NCBI GenBank assembly: GCA_030762935.1
Contig: CM060900.1
Coordinates: 112,930,620-112,994,619 of the forward strand
DNA from: Hymenopus coronatus
Lineage: Eukaryota; Arthropoda; Insecta; Mantodea; Hymenopodidae
Direction: 5' to 3'
Length of the DNA: 64,000 bases
Shown: piece after piece, positions 11,024 to 27,163 of the stretch
Numbering within the stretch: the stretch's first letter is position 1
Layout of the letters: each line of letters opens with the position of its first letter
Position numbers and translations under genes: made by a program
Notes under the pieces: generated by a model
The model's input: the letters and a program-made list of their open reading frames with translations, nothing else
Told to the model about the DNA's origin: nothing
The model's database searches: none

Positions 11024-14000
11024 CAATTTTTATTAAAAGGGGAATTATAATAAGATTATTTCATGTTCTATTTTTTATAAAATAATATTATACAGATTGG
11101 TTTTTTAAAGAATCCAGAATAATAAAGATGAGAATGCGACAGCTTGAATTAAATTGGTTTTTGAAAATCAAAAGAATAGAAGTGCTTAGCACATAAGAAA
11201 TGTTCAACTTAAATGAGCCATTACTTTTGAAACCCTCATTAAATTTGACCTTTGATACTAGGTTCCCAACAAAGCACAGCTGCAAACGGAAAGAGAAGCA
11301 AGTTTGAAACGAACACTTGTAACCCACAACTATTATATATTATGTATGTACTATTTGCTGCAAGAATTGTTGCAATTGTGTACATATACAACAAATATTA
11401 CAATATTATTATTCTTTACTGATCACAGTTAGAAAAGTTCTGACAAAACAGTGTTACTTACACTTTGTATTCGTGGTATATAAAATAGTCAATATTAAGT
11501 ACTTAAATACGACAAAACAAGCGGGAGGCCTCCGGTAAAATCTCGGCGCAAATACCTTGGGCCTACTGAAGGTAATCATCAATGAAACGGTGAACAAGCA
11601 ATTTTTATTAAAAGGGGAATTATAATAGATTATTTCATGAACTATTTTTTATAAAATAATATATTTCATAAAGATTGGTTTTTAAAAGAATCCAGAATAA
11701 AAAAGTTGAGGATGCGACAGCCTGAATTAAAAAGAAAAAGATGTTCAAAATCCTAAGAATAGAAGTGTTTAGCACATAAGAGCTGTCCAATTTAAATGAG
11801 CCATTACTATTAAAAACCTCCTTAAAGTTGACCTTTGATACTAGCTTCCCAACAGAGCACAGCTCCAAATGGAAAGAGAAGCAAGTTTGAAACGAACACT
11901 TGTAACCCACAACTATTATGTATTATGCATGTACTCTTTGCTGCAAGAATTGTTGCAATTGTGTACATATATAACAAATATTACAATGTTATTATCCTTT
12001 ACTGATTCCAGTTAGAGAAGTTGTGACCAGACAGTGTTGCTTACACTTTGTATTCATGGTATCCAAAATAGTCAATATTAAACACTTATATACGACAAAA
12101 CAAGCGGGGGGGAAAATCTCGGTGCAAATCCCTTGGGCGTACTGAAGGTAATAATCAATTAAAAGGTCCACAAGCAATTTTTATTAAAAGGGGAATTATA
12201 ATAAGATTATTTCATGTTCTATTTTTTATAAAATAATATATAAAATAAAGATTGGTTTTTAAAAGAATCCAGAATAATAAAGATGAGAATGCGACAGCTT
12301 GAATTAAATTGGATTTTGAAAATCAAAAGAATAGAAGTGTTTAGCACATAAGAAATGTTCAACTTAAATGTGCCATTACTTTTAAAAAGCTCATTAAAGT
12401 TGACCCTTTAATACTCGCTTACCCACAGAGCACAGCTGCAAATGGAAAGAAAAGCAAGTTTGAAACGAACACTTGTAACCCACAACTATTATATATCATG
12501 TATGTACTATTTGCTGCAAGAATTGTTGCAATTGTGTACATATACAACAAATATTACAATGTTATTATTGTTTGCTGATTCCAGTTAGAAAAGTTCTGAC
12601 AAAACAGTGTTGCTTACACTTATTATTCGTGGTATCCAGAATAGTCAATATTAAATACTTAGATACGACACAACAAGCAGGAGGGCTCAGGGAAAATCTC
12701 GGTGCAAATCCTTTGGGCCTACTGAAAGTAATCATCAATGAATAGATGCACAAGCAATTTTTATTAAAAGGGGAAATTATAATAGATTATTTCATGTTCT
12801 ATTTTTTATAAAATGATATATATAATAAAAATTGGTTTTAAAAAGAATCCAGAATAATAAAGTTGAGGATGCGATAGCCTGAATTAAGAAGAAATGGATT
12901 TTGAAAATCCTAAGAATAGAAGTGTTTAGCACATAAGAAATGTCCAACTTAAATGAGCCATTACTTTTAAAAATCTCATTAGAGTTGACCCTTTAATACT
13001 TGCTTACCCACAGAGCACAGCTGCAAATGGAAAGAAAACCAAGTTTGAAACGAACACTTGTAACCCACAACTATTATATATTATGTATGTACCATTTGCT
13101 ACAGGAATTGTTGCAATTGTGTTCATTTACAACAAAAAGTACAATGTTATTATTCTTTACTTATTCAACATAGAATAGTTCTAACAAAACTGTGTTGCTT
13201 ACACTTTATATTCGCGGTATACAAAATAGTCAATATTAAATACGACAAAACAAGTGGGAGGACTCAGGGAAAATGTCGGCGCAAATCCCTTGGGCCTATT
13301 GAAGGTAATCATCAATGAAAAGGTGCACAAGCATTTTCTATTAAAAGGGGAATTATAATAAGATTATTTCATGCTCTATTTTTTATAAGATAATATATAT
13401 AATAAAGATTGGTTTTTAAAAGAATCCAGAATAATAAAGATGAGAATGCGACAGCTTGAATTAAATTGGATTTTGAAAATCAAAAGAATAGAAGTGTTTA
13501 GCACAAAAGAAATGTTCAACTTAAATGAGCCGTTTCTTTTAAAAACCTCATTAAAGTTGAGCCTTTAATACTTGCTTACCCACAGAGCACAGCTGCAAAT
13601 GGTAAGAAAAGCAAGTTTGAAACGAACACTTGTAACCGACAACTATTATATATTATGTATGTACCATTTGCTACAGGAATTGTTGCAATAGTGTACATTT
13701 ACAACTACAAGTACAATGTTATTATTCTTTACTTATTCCACTTAGAATAGTTCTGACAAAACTGTGTTGCTTACATTTTGTATTCGTGGTATCCAAAATA
13801 ATCAATATTAAATACTTAAATACGACTAAACAAGCGGTAGGCCTCAGGTAAAATCTCGGCGCAAATCCCTTGGGCCCACTGAACGTAATCATCAATGAAA
13901 AGGTGCACAAGCAATTTTTATTAAAAGGGGAATTATAATAGATTTTTCATGTTGTATTTTTTATAATATAATATATTTCATAAAGATTGGTTTTTAAAAG

Positions 14001-15058
14001 AATCCAGAATAATAAAGACGAGAATGCGATAACCTGAATTAAGAAGAAATGGATTTTGAAAATCCTAAGAATAGAAGTGTTGAGCACATAAGAAATGTCC
14101 AACTTAAATGAGCCATTACTTTTAAAAACCTCATTAAAATTGTCCTTTGATTCTAGCATCCCAACAGAGCACAACTGCAAATGGAAAGAGAAGCAAGTTT
14201 GAAACGAACACTTGTAACCCACAATTATTATATATTATGTATGTACTATTTGCTGCAAGAATTTTTGCAATTGTGTACATATACAACAAATATTACAATG
14301 TTATTATTCTTTACTTATTCCTGTTAGAAAATTTCTGAGAAAACAGTGTTGCTTACACTTTGTATTCGTGGTATACAAAATAGTCAATATTAAATACTTA
14401 TATATGACAATACTAGCAGGGGGGCTCAGGGAAAATCTCGGCGCAAATCCCTTGGGCCTACTGAAGGTAATCATCAATGAAAAGGTACACAAGCAATTTT
14501 TATTAAAAGGGGAATTATAATAAGATTATTTCATGTTCTATTCTTTATAAAATAATATATATAATTAAGATTGGTTTTTAAAAGAATCCAGAATAATAAA
14601 GATGAGAATGGGATACCTTGAATTAAATTGGATTTTGAAAATCCTAAGAATAGAAGTGTTTAGCACATAAGAAATGTTCAACTTAAAAGAGCCATTACTT
14701 TTAAAAGCCTCATTAAAGTTGACCCTTTAATACTACCTTACCCACAGAGCACAGCTGCAAATGTAAAGCAAAGCAAGTTTGAAACGAACACTTGTACCCC
14801 ACAACTATTATATATTATGTATGTACTATTTTCTGCAACAATTGTTGCAATTGTGTACATATACAACAAATATTACAATGTTATTATTCTTTACTGATTC
14901 CAGTTAGAAAAGTTCTGACAAAACAGTGTTGCTTACACTTTGTATTCATGGTATCCAAAATAGTCTATATTAAATACTTAAATACGACAAAACAATCCGG
15001 AAGACTCAGGTAAAATCCCTTGGGCTTATTAAAGGTAATCAATGAAAAGGTGCACAAG
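11024..15058. repeat. HOR unit 3 (4,035 bp)
   Basis: First unit with ACTACAAGTACAATG in type 5 and ACAATTATTATATATT in type 6, both kept in all complete units to its right. It shares two markers only with unit 4: TATATGACAATACTAGCAGG near 14400 and CTTGTACCCCAC near 14791. Confidence 0.92.
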
Positions 15059-18000
15059 CAATTTTTATTAAAAGGGGAATTATAATAAGATTATTTCATG
15101 TTCTATTTTTTATAAAATAATATTATACAGATTGGTTTTTTAAAGAATCCAGAATAATAAAGATGAGAATGCGACAGCTTGAATTAAATTGGTTTTTGAA
15201 AATCAAAAGAATAGAAGTGCTTAGCACATAAGAAATGTTCAACTTAAATGAGCCATTACTTTTGAAACCCTCATTAAATTTGACCTTTGATACTAGGTTC
15301 CCAACAAAGCACAGCTGCAAACGGAAAGAGAAGCAAGTTTGAAACGAACACTTGTAACCCACAACTATTATATATTATGTATGTACTATTTGCTGCAAGA
15401 ATTGTTGCAATTGTGTACATATACAACAAATATTACAATATTATTATTCTTTACTGATCACAGTTAGAAAAGTTCTGACAAAACAGTGTTACTTACACTT
15501 TGTATTCGTGGTATATAAAATAGTCAATATTAAGTACTTAAATACGACAAAACAAGCGGGAGGCCTCCGGTAAAATCTCGGCGCAAATACCTTGGGCCTA
15601 CTGAAGGTAATCATCAATGAAACGGTGAACAAGCAATTTTTATTAAAAGGGGAATTATAATAGATTATTTCATGAACTATTTTTTATAAAATAATATATT
15701 TCATAAAGATTGGTTTTTAAAAGAATCCAGAATAAAAAAGTTGAGGATGCGACAGCCTGAATTAAAAAGAAAAAGATGTTCAAAATCCTAAGAATAGAAG
15801 TGTTTAGCACATAAGAGCTGTCCAATTTAAATGAGCCATTACTATTAAAAACCTCCTTAAAGTTGACCTTTGATACTAGCTTCCCAACAGAGCACAGCTC
15901 CAAATGGAAAGAGAAGCAAGTTTGAAACGAACACTTGTAACCCACAACTATTATGTATTATGCATGTACTCTTTGCTGCAAGAATTGTTGCAATTGTGTA
16001 CATATATAACAAATATTACAATGTTATTATCCTTTACTGATTCCAGTTAGAGAAGTTGTGACCAGACAGTGTTGCTTACACTTTGTATTCATGGTATCCA
16101 AAATAGTCAATATTAAACACTTATATACGACAAAACAAGCGGGGGGGAAAATCTCGGTGCAAATCCCTTGGGCGTACTGAAGGTAATAATCAATTAAAAG
16201 GTCCACAAGCAATTTTTATTAAAAGGGGAATTATAATAAGATTATTTCATGTTCTATTTTTTATAAAATAATATATAAAATAAAGATTGGTTTTTAAAAG
16301 AATCCAGAATAATAAAGATGAGAATGCGACAGCTTGAATTAAATTGGATTTTGAAAATCAAAAGAATAGAAGTGTTTAGCACATAAGAAATGTTCAACTT
16401 AAATGTGCCATTACTTTTAAAAAGCTCATTAAAGTTGACCCTTTAATACTCGCTTACCCACAGAGCACAGCTGCAAATGGAAAGAAAAGCAAGTTTGAAA
16501 CGAACACTTGTAACCCACAACTATTATATATCATGTATGTACTATTTGCTGCAAGAATTGTTGCAATTGTGTACATATACAACAAATATTACAATGTTAT
16601 TATTGTTTGCTGATTCCAGTTAGAAAAGTTCTGACAAAACAGTGTTGCTTACACTTATTATTCGTGGTATCCAGAATAGTCAATATTAAATACTTAGATA
16701 CGACACAACAAGCAGGAGGGCTCAGGGAAAATCTCGGTGCAAATCCTTTGGGCCTACTGAAAGTAATCATCAATGAATAGATGCACAAGCAATTTTTATT
16801 AAAAGGGGAAATTATAATAGATTATTTCATGTTCTATTTTTTATAAAATGATATATATAATAAAAATTGGTTTTAAAAAGAATCCAGAATAATAAAGTTG
16901 AGGATGCGATAGCCTGAATTAAGAAGAAATGGATTTTGAAAATCCTAAGAATAGAAGTGTTTAGCACATAAGAAATGTCCAACTTAAATGAGCCATTACT
17001 TTTAAAAATCTCATTAGAGTTGACCCTTTAATACTTGCTTACCCACAGAGCACAGCTGCAAATGGAAAGAAAACCAAGTTTGAAACGAACACTTGTAACC
17101 CACAACTATTATATATTATGTATGTACCATTTGCTACAGGAATTGTTGCAATTGTGTTCATTTACAACAAAAAGTACAATGTTATTATTCTTTACTTATT
17201 CAACATAGAATAGTTCTAACAAAACTGTGTTGCTTACACTTTATATTCGCGGTATACAAAATAGTCAATATTAAATACGACAAAACAAGTGGGAGGACTC
17301 AGGGAAAATGTCGGCGCAAATCCCTTGGGCCTATTGAAGGTAATCATCAATGAAAAGGTGCACAAGCATTTTCTATTAAAAGGGGAATTATAATAAGATT
17401 ATTTCATGCTCTATTTTTTATAAGATAATATATATAATAAAGATTGGTTTTTAAAAGAATCCAGAATAATAAAGATGAGAATGCGACAGCTTGAATTAAA
17501 TTGGATTTTGAAAATCAAAAGAATAGAAGTGTTTAGCACAAAAGAAATGTTCAACTTAAATGAGCCGTTTCTTTTAAAAACCTCATTAAAGTTGAGCCTT
17601 TAATACTTGCTTACCCACAGAGCACAGCTGCAAATGGTAAGAAAAGCAAGTTTGAAACGAACACTTGTAACCGACAACTATTATATATTATGTATGTACC
17701 ATTTGCTACAGGAATTGTTGCAATAGTGTACATTTACAACTACAAGTACAATGTTATTATTCTTTACTTATTCCACTTAGAATAGTTCTGACAAAACTGT
17801 GTTGCTTACATTTTGTATTCGTGGTATCCAAAATAATCAATATTAAATACTTAAATACGACTAAACAAGCGGTAGGCCTCAGGTAAAATCTCGGCGCAAA
17901 TCCCTTGGGCCCACTGAACGTAATCATCAATGAAAAGGTGCACAAGCAATTTTTATTAAAAGGGGAATTATAATAGATTTTTCATGTTGTATTTTTTATA

Positions 18001-19093
18001 ATATAATATATTTCATAAAGATTGGTTTTTAAAAGAATCCAGAATAATAAAGACGAGAATGCGATAACCTGAATTAAGAAGAAATGGATTTTGAAAATCC
18101 TAAGAATAGAAGTGTTGAGCACATAAGAAATGTCCAACTTAAATGAGCCATTACTTTTAAAAACCTCATTAAAATTGTCCTTTGATTCTAGCATCCCAAC
18201 AGAGCACAACTGCAAATGGAAAGAGAAGCAAGTTTGAAACGAACACTTGTAACCCACAATTATTATATATTATGTATGTACTATTTGCTGCAAGAATTTT
18301 TGCAATTGTGTACATATACAACAAATATTACAATGTTATTATTCTTTACTTATTCCTGTTAGAAAATTTCTGAGAAAACAGTGTTGCTTACACTTTGTAT
18401 TCGTGGTATACAAAATAGTCAATATTAAATACTTATATATGACAATACTAGCAGGGGGGCTCAGGGAAAATCTCGGCGCAAATCCCTTGGGCCTACTGAA
18501 GGTAATCATCAATGAAAAGGTACACAAGCAATTTTTATTAAAAGGGGAATTATAATAAGATTATTTCATGTTCTATTCTTTATAAAATAATATATATAAT
18601 TAAGATTGGTTTTTAAAAGAATCCAGAATAATAAAGATGAGAATGGGATACCTTGAATTAAATTGGATTTTGAAAATCCTAAGAATAGAAGTGTTTAGCA
18701 CATAAGAAATGTTCAACTTAAAAGAGCCATTACTTTTAAAAGCCTCATTAAAGTTGACCCTTTAATACTACCTTACCCACAGAGCACAGCTGCAAATGTA
18801 AAGCAAAGCAAGTTTGAAACGAACACTTGTACCCCACAACTATTATATATTATGTATGTACTATTTTCTGCAACAATTGTTGCAATTGTGTACATATACA
18901 ACAAATATTACAATGTTATTATTCTTTACTGATTCCAGTTAGAAAAGTTCTGACAAAACAGTGTTGCTTACACTTTGTATTCATGGTATCCAAAATAGTC
19001 TATATTAAATACTTAAATACGACAAAACAATCCGGAAGACTCAGGTAAAATCCCTTGGGCTTATTAAAGGTAATCAATGAAAAGGTGCACAAG
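15059..19093. repeat. HOR unit 4 (4,035 bp)
   Basis: Nearly indistinguishable from unit 3, sharing its two exclusive markers near 18435 and 18826, so units 3 and 4 look like a recent duplication of one parent. Confidence 0.92.
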
Positions 19094-22000
19094 CAATTTT
19101 TATTAAAAGGGGAATTATAATAAGATTATTTCATGTTCTATTTTTTATAAAATAATATTATACAGATTGGTTTTTTAAAGAATCCAGAATAATAAAGATG
19201 AGAATGCGACAGCTTGAATTAAATTGGTTTTTGAAAATCAAAAGAATAGAAGTGCTTAGCACATAAGAAATGTTCAACTTAAATGAGCCATTACTTTTGA
19301 AACCCTCATTAAATTTGACCTTTGATACTAGGTTCCCAACAAAGCACAGCTGCAAACGGAAAGAGAAGCAAGTTTGAAACGAACACTTGTAACCCACAAC
19401 TATTATATATTATGTATGTACTATTTGCTGCAAGAATTGTTGCAATTGTGTACATATACAACAAATATTACAATATTATTATTCTTTACTGATCACAGTT
19501 AGAAAAGTTCTGACAAAACAGTGTTACTTACACTTTGTATTCGTGGTATATAAAATAGTCAATATTAAGTACTTAAATACGACAAAACAAGCGGGAGGCC
19601 TCCGGTAAAATCTCGGCGCAAATACCTTGGGCCTACTGAAGGTAATCATCAATGAAACGGTGAACAAGCAATTTTTATTAAAAGGGGAATTATAATAGAT
19701 TATTTCATGAACTATTTTTTATAAAATAATATATTTCATAAAGATTGGTTTTTAAAAGAATCCAGAATAAAAAAGTTGAGGATGCGACAGCCTGAATTAA
19801 AAAGAAAAAGATGTTCAAAATCCTAAGAATAGAAGTGTTTAGCACATAAGAGCTGTCCAATTTAAATGAGCCATTACTATTAAAAACCTCCTTAAAGTTG
19901 ACCTTTGATACTAGCTTCCCAACAGAGCACAGCTCCAAATGGAAAGAGAAGCAAGTTTGAAACGAACACTTGTAACCCACAACTATTATGTATTATGCAT
20001 GTACTCTTTGCTGCAAGAATTGTTGCAATTGTGTACATATATAACAAATATTACAATGTTATTATCCTTTACTGATTCCAGTTAGAGAAGTTGTGACCAG
20101 ACAGTGTTGCTTACACTTTGTATTCATGGTATCCAAAATAGTCAATATTAAACACTTATATACGACAAAACAAGCGGGGGGGAAAATCTCGGTGCAAATC
20201 CCTTGGGCGTACTGAAGGTAATAATCAATTAAAAGGTCCACAAGCAATTTTTATTAAAAGGGGAATTATAATAAGATTATTTCATGTTCTATTTTTTATA
20301 AAATAATATATAAAATAAAGATTGGTTTTTAAAAGAATCCAGAATAATAAAGATGAGAATGCGACAGCTTGAATTAAATTGGATTTTGAAAATCAAAAGA
20401 ATAGAAGTGTTTAGCACATAAGAAATGTTCAACTTAAATGTGCCATTACTTTTAAAAAGCTCATTAAAGTTGACCCTTTAATACTCGCTTACCCACAGAG
20501 CACAGCTGCAAATGGAAAGAAAAGCAAGTTTGAAACGAACACTTGTAACCCACAACTATTATATATCATGTATGTACTATTTGCTGCAAGAATTGTTGCA
20601 ATTGTGTACATATACAACAAATATTACAATGTTATTATTGTTTGCTGATTCCAGTTAGAAAAGTTCTGACAAAACAGTGTTGCTTACACTTATTATTCGT
20701 GGTATCCAGAATAGTCAATATTAAATACTTAGATACGACACAACAAGCAGGAGGGCTCAGGGAAAATCTCGGTGCAAATCCTTTGGGCCTACTGAAAGTA
20801 ATCATCAATGAATAGATGCACAAGCAATTTTTATTAAAAGGGGAAATTATAATAGATTATTTCATGTTCTATTTTTTATAAAATGATATATATAATAAAA
20901 ATTGGTTTTAAAAAGAATCCAGAATAATAAAGTTGAGGATGCGATAGCCTGAATTAAGAAGAAATGGATTTTGAAAATCCTAAGAATAGAAGTGTTTAGC
21001 ACATAAGAAATGTCCAACTTAAATGAGCCATTACTTTTAAAAATCTCATTAGAGTTGACCCTTTAATACTTGCTTACCCACAGAGCACAGCTGCAAATGG
21101 AAAGAAAACCAAGTTTGAAACGAACACTTGTAACCCACAACTATTATATATTATGTATGTACCATTTGCTACAGGAATTGTTGCAATTGTGTTCATTTAC
21201 AACAAAAAGTACAATGTTATTATTCTTTACTTATTCAACATAGAATAGTTCTAACAAAACTGTGTTGCTTACACTTTATATTCGCGGTATACAAAATAGT
21301 CAATATTAAATACGACAAAACAAGTGGGAGGACTCAGGGAAAATGTCGGCGCAAATCCCTTGGGCCTATTGAAGGTAATCATCAATGAAAAGGTGCACAA
21401 GCATTTTCTATTAAAAGGGGAATTATAATAAGATTATTTCATGCTCTATTTTTTATAAGATAATATATATAATAAAGATTGGTTTTTAAAAGAATCCAGA
21501 ATAATAAAGATGAGAATGCGACAGCTTGAATTAAATTGGATTTTGAAAATCAAAAGAATAGAAGTGTTTAGCACAAAAGAAATGTTCAACTTAAATGAGC
21601 CGTTTCTTTTAAAAACCTCATTAAAGTTGAGCCTTTAATACTTGCTTACCCACAGAGCACAGCTGCAAATGGTAAGAAAAGCAAGTTTGAAACGAACACT
21701 TGTAACCGACAACTATTATATATTATGTATGTACCATTTGCTACAGGAATTGTTGCAATAGTGTACATTTACAACTACAAGTACAATGTTATTATTCTTT
21801 ACTTATTCCACTTAGAATAGTTCTGACAAAACTGTGTTGCTTACATTTTGTATTCGTGGTATCCAAAATAATCAATATTAAATACTTAAATACGACTAAA
21901 CAAGCGGTAGGCCTCAGGTAAAATCTCGGCGCAAATCCCTTGGGCCCACTGAACGTAATCATCAATGAAAAGGTGCACAAGCAATTTTTATTAAAAGGGG

Positions 22001-23128
22001 AATTATAATAGATTTTTCATGTTGTATTTTTTATAATATAATATATTTCATAAAGATTGGTTTTTAAAAGAATCCAGAATAATAAAGACGAGAATGCGAT
22101 AACCTGAATTAAGAAGAAATGGATATTGAAAATCCTAAGAATAGAAGTGTTGAGCACATAAGAAATGTCCAACTTAAATGAGCCATTACTTTTAAAAACC
22201 TCATTAAAATTGTCCTTTGATTCTAGCATCCCAACAGAGCACAACTGCAAATGGAAAGAGAAGCAAGTTTGAAACGAACACTTGTAACCCACAATTATTA
22301 TATATTATGTATGTACTATTTGCTGCAAGAATTTTTGCAATTGTGTACATATACAACAAATATTACAATGTTATTATTCTTTACTTATTCCTGTTAGAAA
22401 ATTTCTGAGAAAACAGTGTTGCTTACACTTTGTATTCGTGGTATACAAAATAGTCAATATTAAATACTTATATACGACAATACTAGCGGGGGGGCTCAGG
22501 GAAAATCTCGGCGCAAATCCCTTGGGCCTACTGAAGGTAATCATCAATGAAAAGGTACACAAGCAATTTTTATTAAAAGGGGAATTATAATAAGATTATT
22601 TCATGTTCTATTCTTTATAAAATAATATATATAATTAAGATTGGTTTTTAAAAGAATCCAGAATAATAAAGATGAGAATGGGATACCTTGAATTAAATTG
22701 GATTTTGAAAATCCTAAGAATAGAAGTGTTTAGCACATAAGAAATGTTCAAATTAAAAGAGCCATTACTTTTAAAAGCCTCATTAAAGTTGACCCTTTAA
22801 TACTACCTTACCCACAGAGCACAGCTGCAAATGTAAAGCAAAGCAAGTTTGAAACGAACACTTGTAACCCACAACTATTATATATTATGTATGTACTATT
22901 TTCTGCAACAATTGTTGCAATTGTGTACATATACAACAAATATTACAATGTTATTATTCTTTACTGATTCCAGTTAGAAAAGTTCTGACAAAACAGTGTT
23001 GCTTACACTTTGTATTCATGGTATCCAAAATAGTCTATATTAAATACTTAAATACGACAAAACAATCCGGAAGACTCAGGTAAAATCCCTTGGGCTTATT
23101 AAAGGTAATCAATGAAAAGGTGCACAAG
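19094..23128. repeat. HOR unit 5 (4,035 bp)
   Basis: First unit with GGATATTGAAAATCC in type 6 (near 22122) and GTTCAAATTAAAAG in type 7 (near 22745). It lacks the unit 3/4 exclusive markers. Confidence 0.92.
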
Positions 23129-26100
23129 CAATTTTTATTAAAAGGGGAATTATAATAAGATTATTTCATGTTCTATTTTTTATAAAATAATATTATACAG
23201 ATTGGTTTTTTAAAGAATCCAGAATAATAAAGATGAGAATGCGACAGCTTGAATTAAATTGGTTTTTGAAAATCAAAAGAATAGAAGTGCTTAGCACATA
23301 AGAAATGTTCAACTTAAATGAGCCATTACTTTTGAAACCCTCATTAAATTTGACCTTTGATACTAGGTTCCCAACAAAGCACAGCTGCAAACGGAAAGAG
23401 AAGCAAGTTTGAAACGAACACTTGTAACCCACAACTATTATATATTATGTATGTACTATTTGCTGCAAGAATTGTTGCAATTGTGTACATATACAACAAA
23501 TATTACAATATTATTATTCTTTACTGATCACAGTTAGAAAAGTTCTGACAAAACAGTGTTACTTACACTTTGTATTCGTGGTATATAAAATAGTCAATAT
23601 TAAGTACTTAAATACGACAAAACAAGCGGGAGGCCTCCGGTAAAATCTCGGCGCAAATACCTTGGGCCTACTGAAGGTAATCATCAATGAAACGGTGAAC
23701 AAGCAATTTTTATTAAAAGGGGAATTATAATAGATTATTTCATGAACTATTTTTTATAAAATGATATATTTCATAAAGATTGGTTTTTAAAAGAATCCAG
23801 AATAAAAAAGTTGAGGATGCGACAGCCTGAATTAAAAAGAAAAAGATGTTCAAAATCCTAAGAATAGAAGTGTTTAGCACATAAGAGCTGTCCAATTTAA
23901 ATGAGCCATTACTATTAAAAACCTCCTTAAAGTTGACCTTTGATACTAGCTTCCCAACAGAGCACAGCTCCAAATGGAAAGAGAAGCAAGTTTGAAACGA
24001 ACACTTGTAACCCACAACTATTATGTATTATGCATGTACTCTTTGCTGCAAGAATTGTTGCAATTGTGTACATATATAACAAATATTACAATGTTATTAT
24101 CCTTTACTGATTCCAGTTAGAGAAGTTGTGACCAGACAGTGTTGCTTACACTTTGTATTCATGGTATCCAAAATAGTCAATATTAAACACTTATATACGA
24201 CAAAACAAGCGGGGGGGAAAATCTCGGTGCAAATCCCTTGGGCGTACTGAAGGTAATAATCAATTAAAAGGTCCACAAGCAATTTTTATTAAAAGGGGAA
24301 TTATAATAAGATTATTTCATGTTCTATTTTTTATAAAATAATATATAAAATAAAGATTGGTTTTTAAAAGAATCCAGAATAATAAAGATGAGAATGCGAC
24401 AGCTTGAATTAAATTGGATTTTGAAAATCAAAAGAATAGAAGTGTTTAGCACATAAGAAATGTTCAACTTAAATGTGCCATTACTTTTAAAAAGCTCATT
24501 AAAGTTGACCCTTTAATACTCGCTTACCCACAGAGCACAGCTGCAAATGGAAAGAAAAGCAAGTTTGAAACGAACACTTGTAACCCACAACTATTATATA
24601 TCATGTATGTACTATTTGCTGCAAGAATTGTTGCAATTGTGTACATATACAACAAATATTACAATGTTATTATTGTTTGCTGATTCCAGTTAGAAAAGTT
24701 CTGACAAAACAGTGTTGCTTACACTTATTATTCGTGGTATCCAGAATAGTCAATATTAAATACTTAGATACGACACAACAAGCAGGAGGGCTCAGGGAAA
24801 ATCTCGGTGCAAATCCTTTGGGCCTACTGAAAGTAATCATCAATGAATAGATGCACAAGCAATTTTTATTAAAAGGGGAAATTATAATAGATTATTTCAT
24901 GTTCTATTTTTTATAAAATGATATATATAATAAAAATTGGTTTTAAAAAGAATCCAGAATAATAAAGTTGAGGATGCGATAGCCTGAATTAAGAAGAAAT
25001 GGATTTTGAAAATCCTAAGAATAGAAGTGTTTAGCACATAAGAAATGTCCAACTTAAATGAGCCATTACTTTTAAAAATCTCATTAGAGTTGACCCTTTA
25101 ATACTTGCTTACCCACAGAGCACAGCTGCAAATGGAAAGAAAACCAAGTTTGAAACGAACACTTGTAACCCACAACTATTATATATTATGTATGTACCAT
25201 TTGCTACAGGAATTGTTGCAATTGTGTTCATTTACAACAAAAAGTACAATGTTATTATTCTTTACTTATTCAACATAGAATAGTTCTAACAAAACTGTGT
25301 TGCTTACACTTTATATTCGCGGTATACAAAATAGTCAATATTAAATACGACAAAACAAGTGGGAGGACTCAGGGAAAATGTCGGCGCAAATCCCTTGGGC
25401 CTATTGAAGGTAATCATCAATGAAAAGGTGCACAAGCATTTTCTATTAAAAGGGGAATTATAATAAGATTATTTCATGCTCTATTTTTTATAAGATAATA
25501 TATATAATAAAGATTGGTTTTTAAAAGAATCCAGAATAATAAAGATGAGAATGCGACAGCTTGAATTAAATTGGATTTTGAAAATCAAAAGAATAGAAGT
25601 GTTTAGCACAAAAGAAATGTTCAACTTAAATGAGCCGTTTCTTTTAAAAACCTCATTAAAGTTGAGCCTTTAATACTTGCTTACCCACAGAGCACAGCTG
25701 CAAATGGTAAGAAAAGCAAGTTTGAAACGAACACTTGTAACCGACAACTATTATATATTATGTATGTACCATTTGCTACAGGAATTGTTGCAATAGTGTA
25801 CATTTACAACTACAAGTACAATGTTATTATTCTTTACTTATTCCACTTAGAATAGTTCTGACAAAACTGTGTTGCTTACATTTTGTATTCGTGGTATCCA
25901 AAATAATCAATATTAAATACTTAAATACGACTAAACAAGCGGTAGGCCTCAGGTAAAATCTCGGCGCAAATCCCTTGGGCCCACTGAACGTAATCATCAA
26001 TGAAAAGGTGCACAAGCAATTTTTATTAAAAGGGGAATTATAATAGATTTTTCATGTTGTATTTTTTATAATATAATATATTTCATAAAGATTGGTTTTT

Positions 26101-27163
26101 AAAAGAATCCAGAATAATAAAGACGAGAATGCGATAACCTGAATTAAGAAGAAATGGATATTGAAAATCCTAAGAATAGAAGTGTTGAGCACATAAGAAA
26201 TGTCCAACTTAAATGAGCCATTACTTTTAAAAACCTCATTAAAATTGTCCTTTGATTCTAGCATCCCAACAGAGCACAACTGCAAATGGAAAGAGAAGCA
26301 AGTTTGAAACGAACACTTGTAACCCACAATTATTATATATTATGTATGTACTATTTGCTGCAAGAATTTTTGCAATTGTGTACATATACAACAAATATTA
26401 CAATGTTATTATTCTTTACTTATTCCTGTTAGAAAATTTCTGAGAAAACAGTGTTGCTTACACTTTGTATTCGTGGTATACAAAATAGTCAATATTAAAT
26501 ACTTATATACGACAATACTAGCGGGGGGGCTCAGGGAAAATCTCGGCGCAAATCCCTTGGGCCTACTGAAGGTAATCATCAATGAAAAGGTACACAAGCA
26601 ATTTTTATTAAAAGGGGAATTATAATAAGATTATTTCATGTTCTATTCTTTATAAAATAATATATATAATTAAGATTGGTTTTTAAAAGAATCCAGAATA
26701 ATAAAGATGAGAATGGGATACCTTGAATTAAATTGGATTTTGAAAATCCTAAGAATAGAAGTGTTTAGCACATAAGAAATGTTCAAATTAAAAGAGCCAT
26801 TACTTTTAAAAGCCTCATTAAAGTTGACCCTTTAATACTACCTTACCCACAGAGCACAGCTGCAAATGTAAAGCAAAGCAAGTTTGAAACGAACACTTGT
26901 AACCCACAACTATTATATATTATGTATGTACTATTTTCTGCAACAATTGTTGCAATTGTGTACATATACAACAAATATTACAATGTTATTATTCTTTACT
27001 GATTCCAGTTAGAAAAGTTCTGACAAAACAGTGTTGCTTACACTTTGTATTCATGGTATCCAAAATAGTCTATATTAAATACTTAAATACGACAAAACAA
27101 TCCGGAAGACTCAGGTAAAATCCCTTGGGCTTATTAAAGGTAATCAATGAAAAGGTGCACAAG
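23129..27163. repeat. HOR unit 6 (4,035 bp)
   Basis: First unit with AAAATGATATATTTC (rather than AAAATAATATATTTC) in the type-2 monomer, near 23758. It keeps the unit-5 markers. Confidence 0.92.
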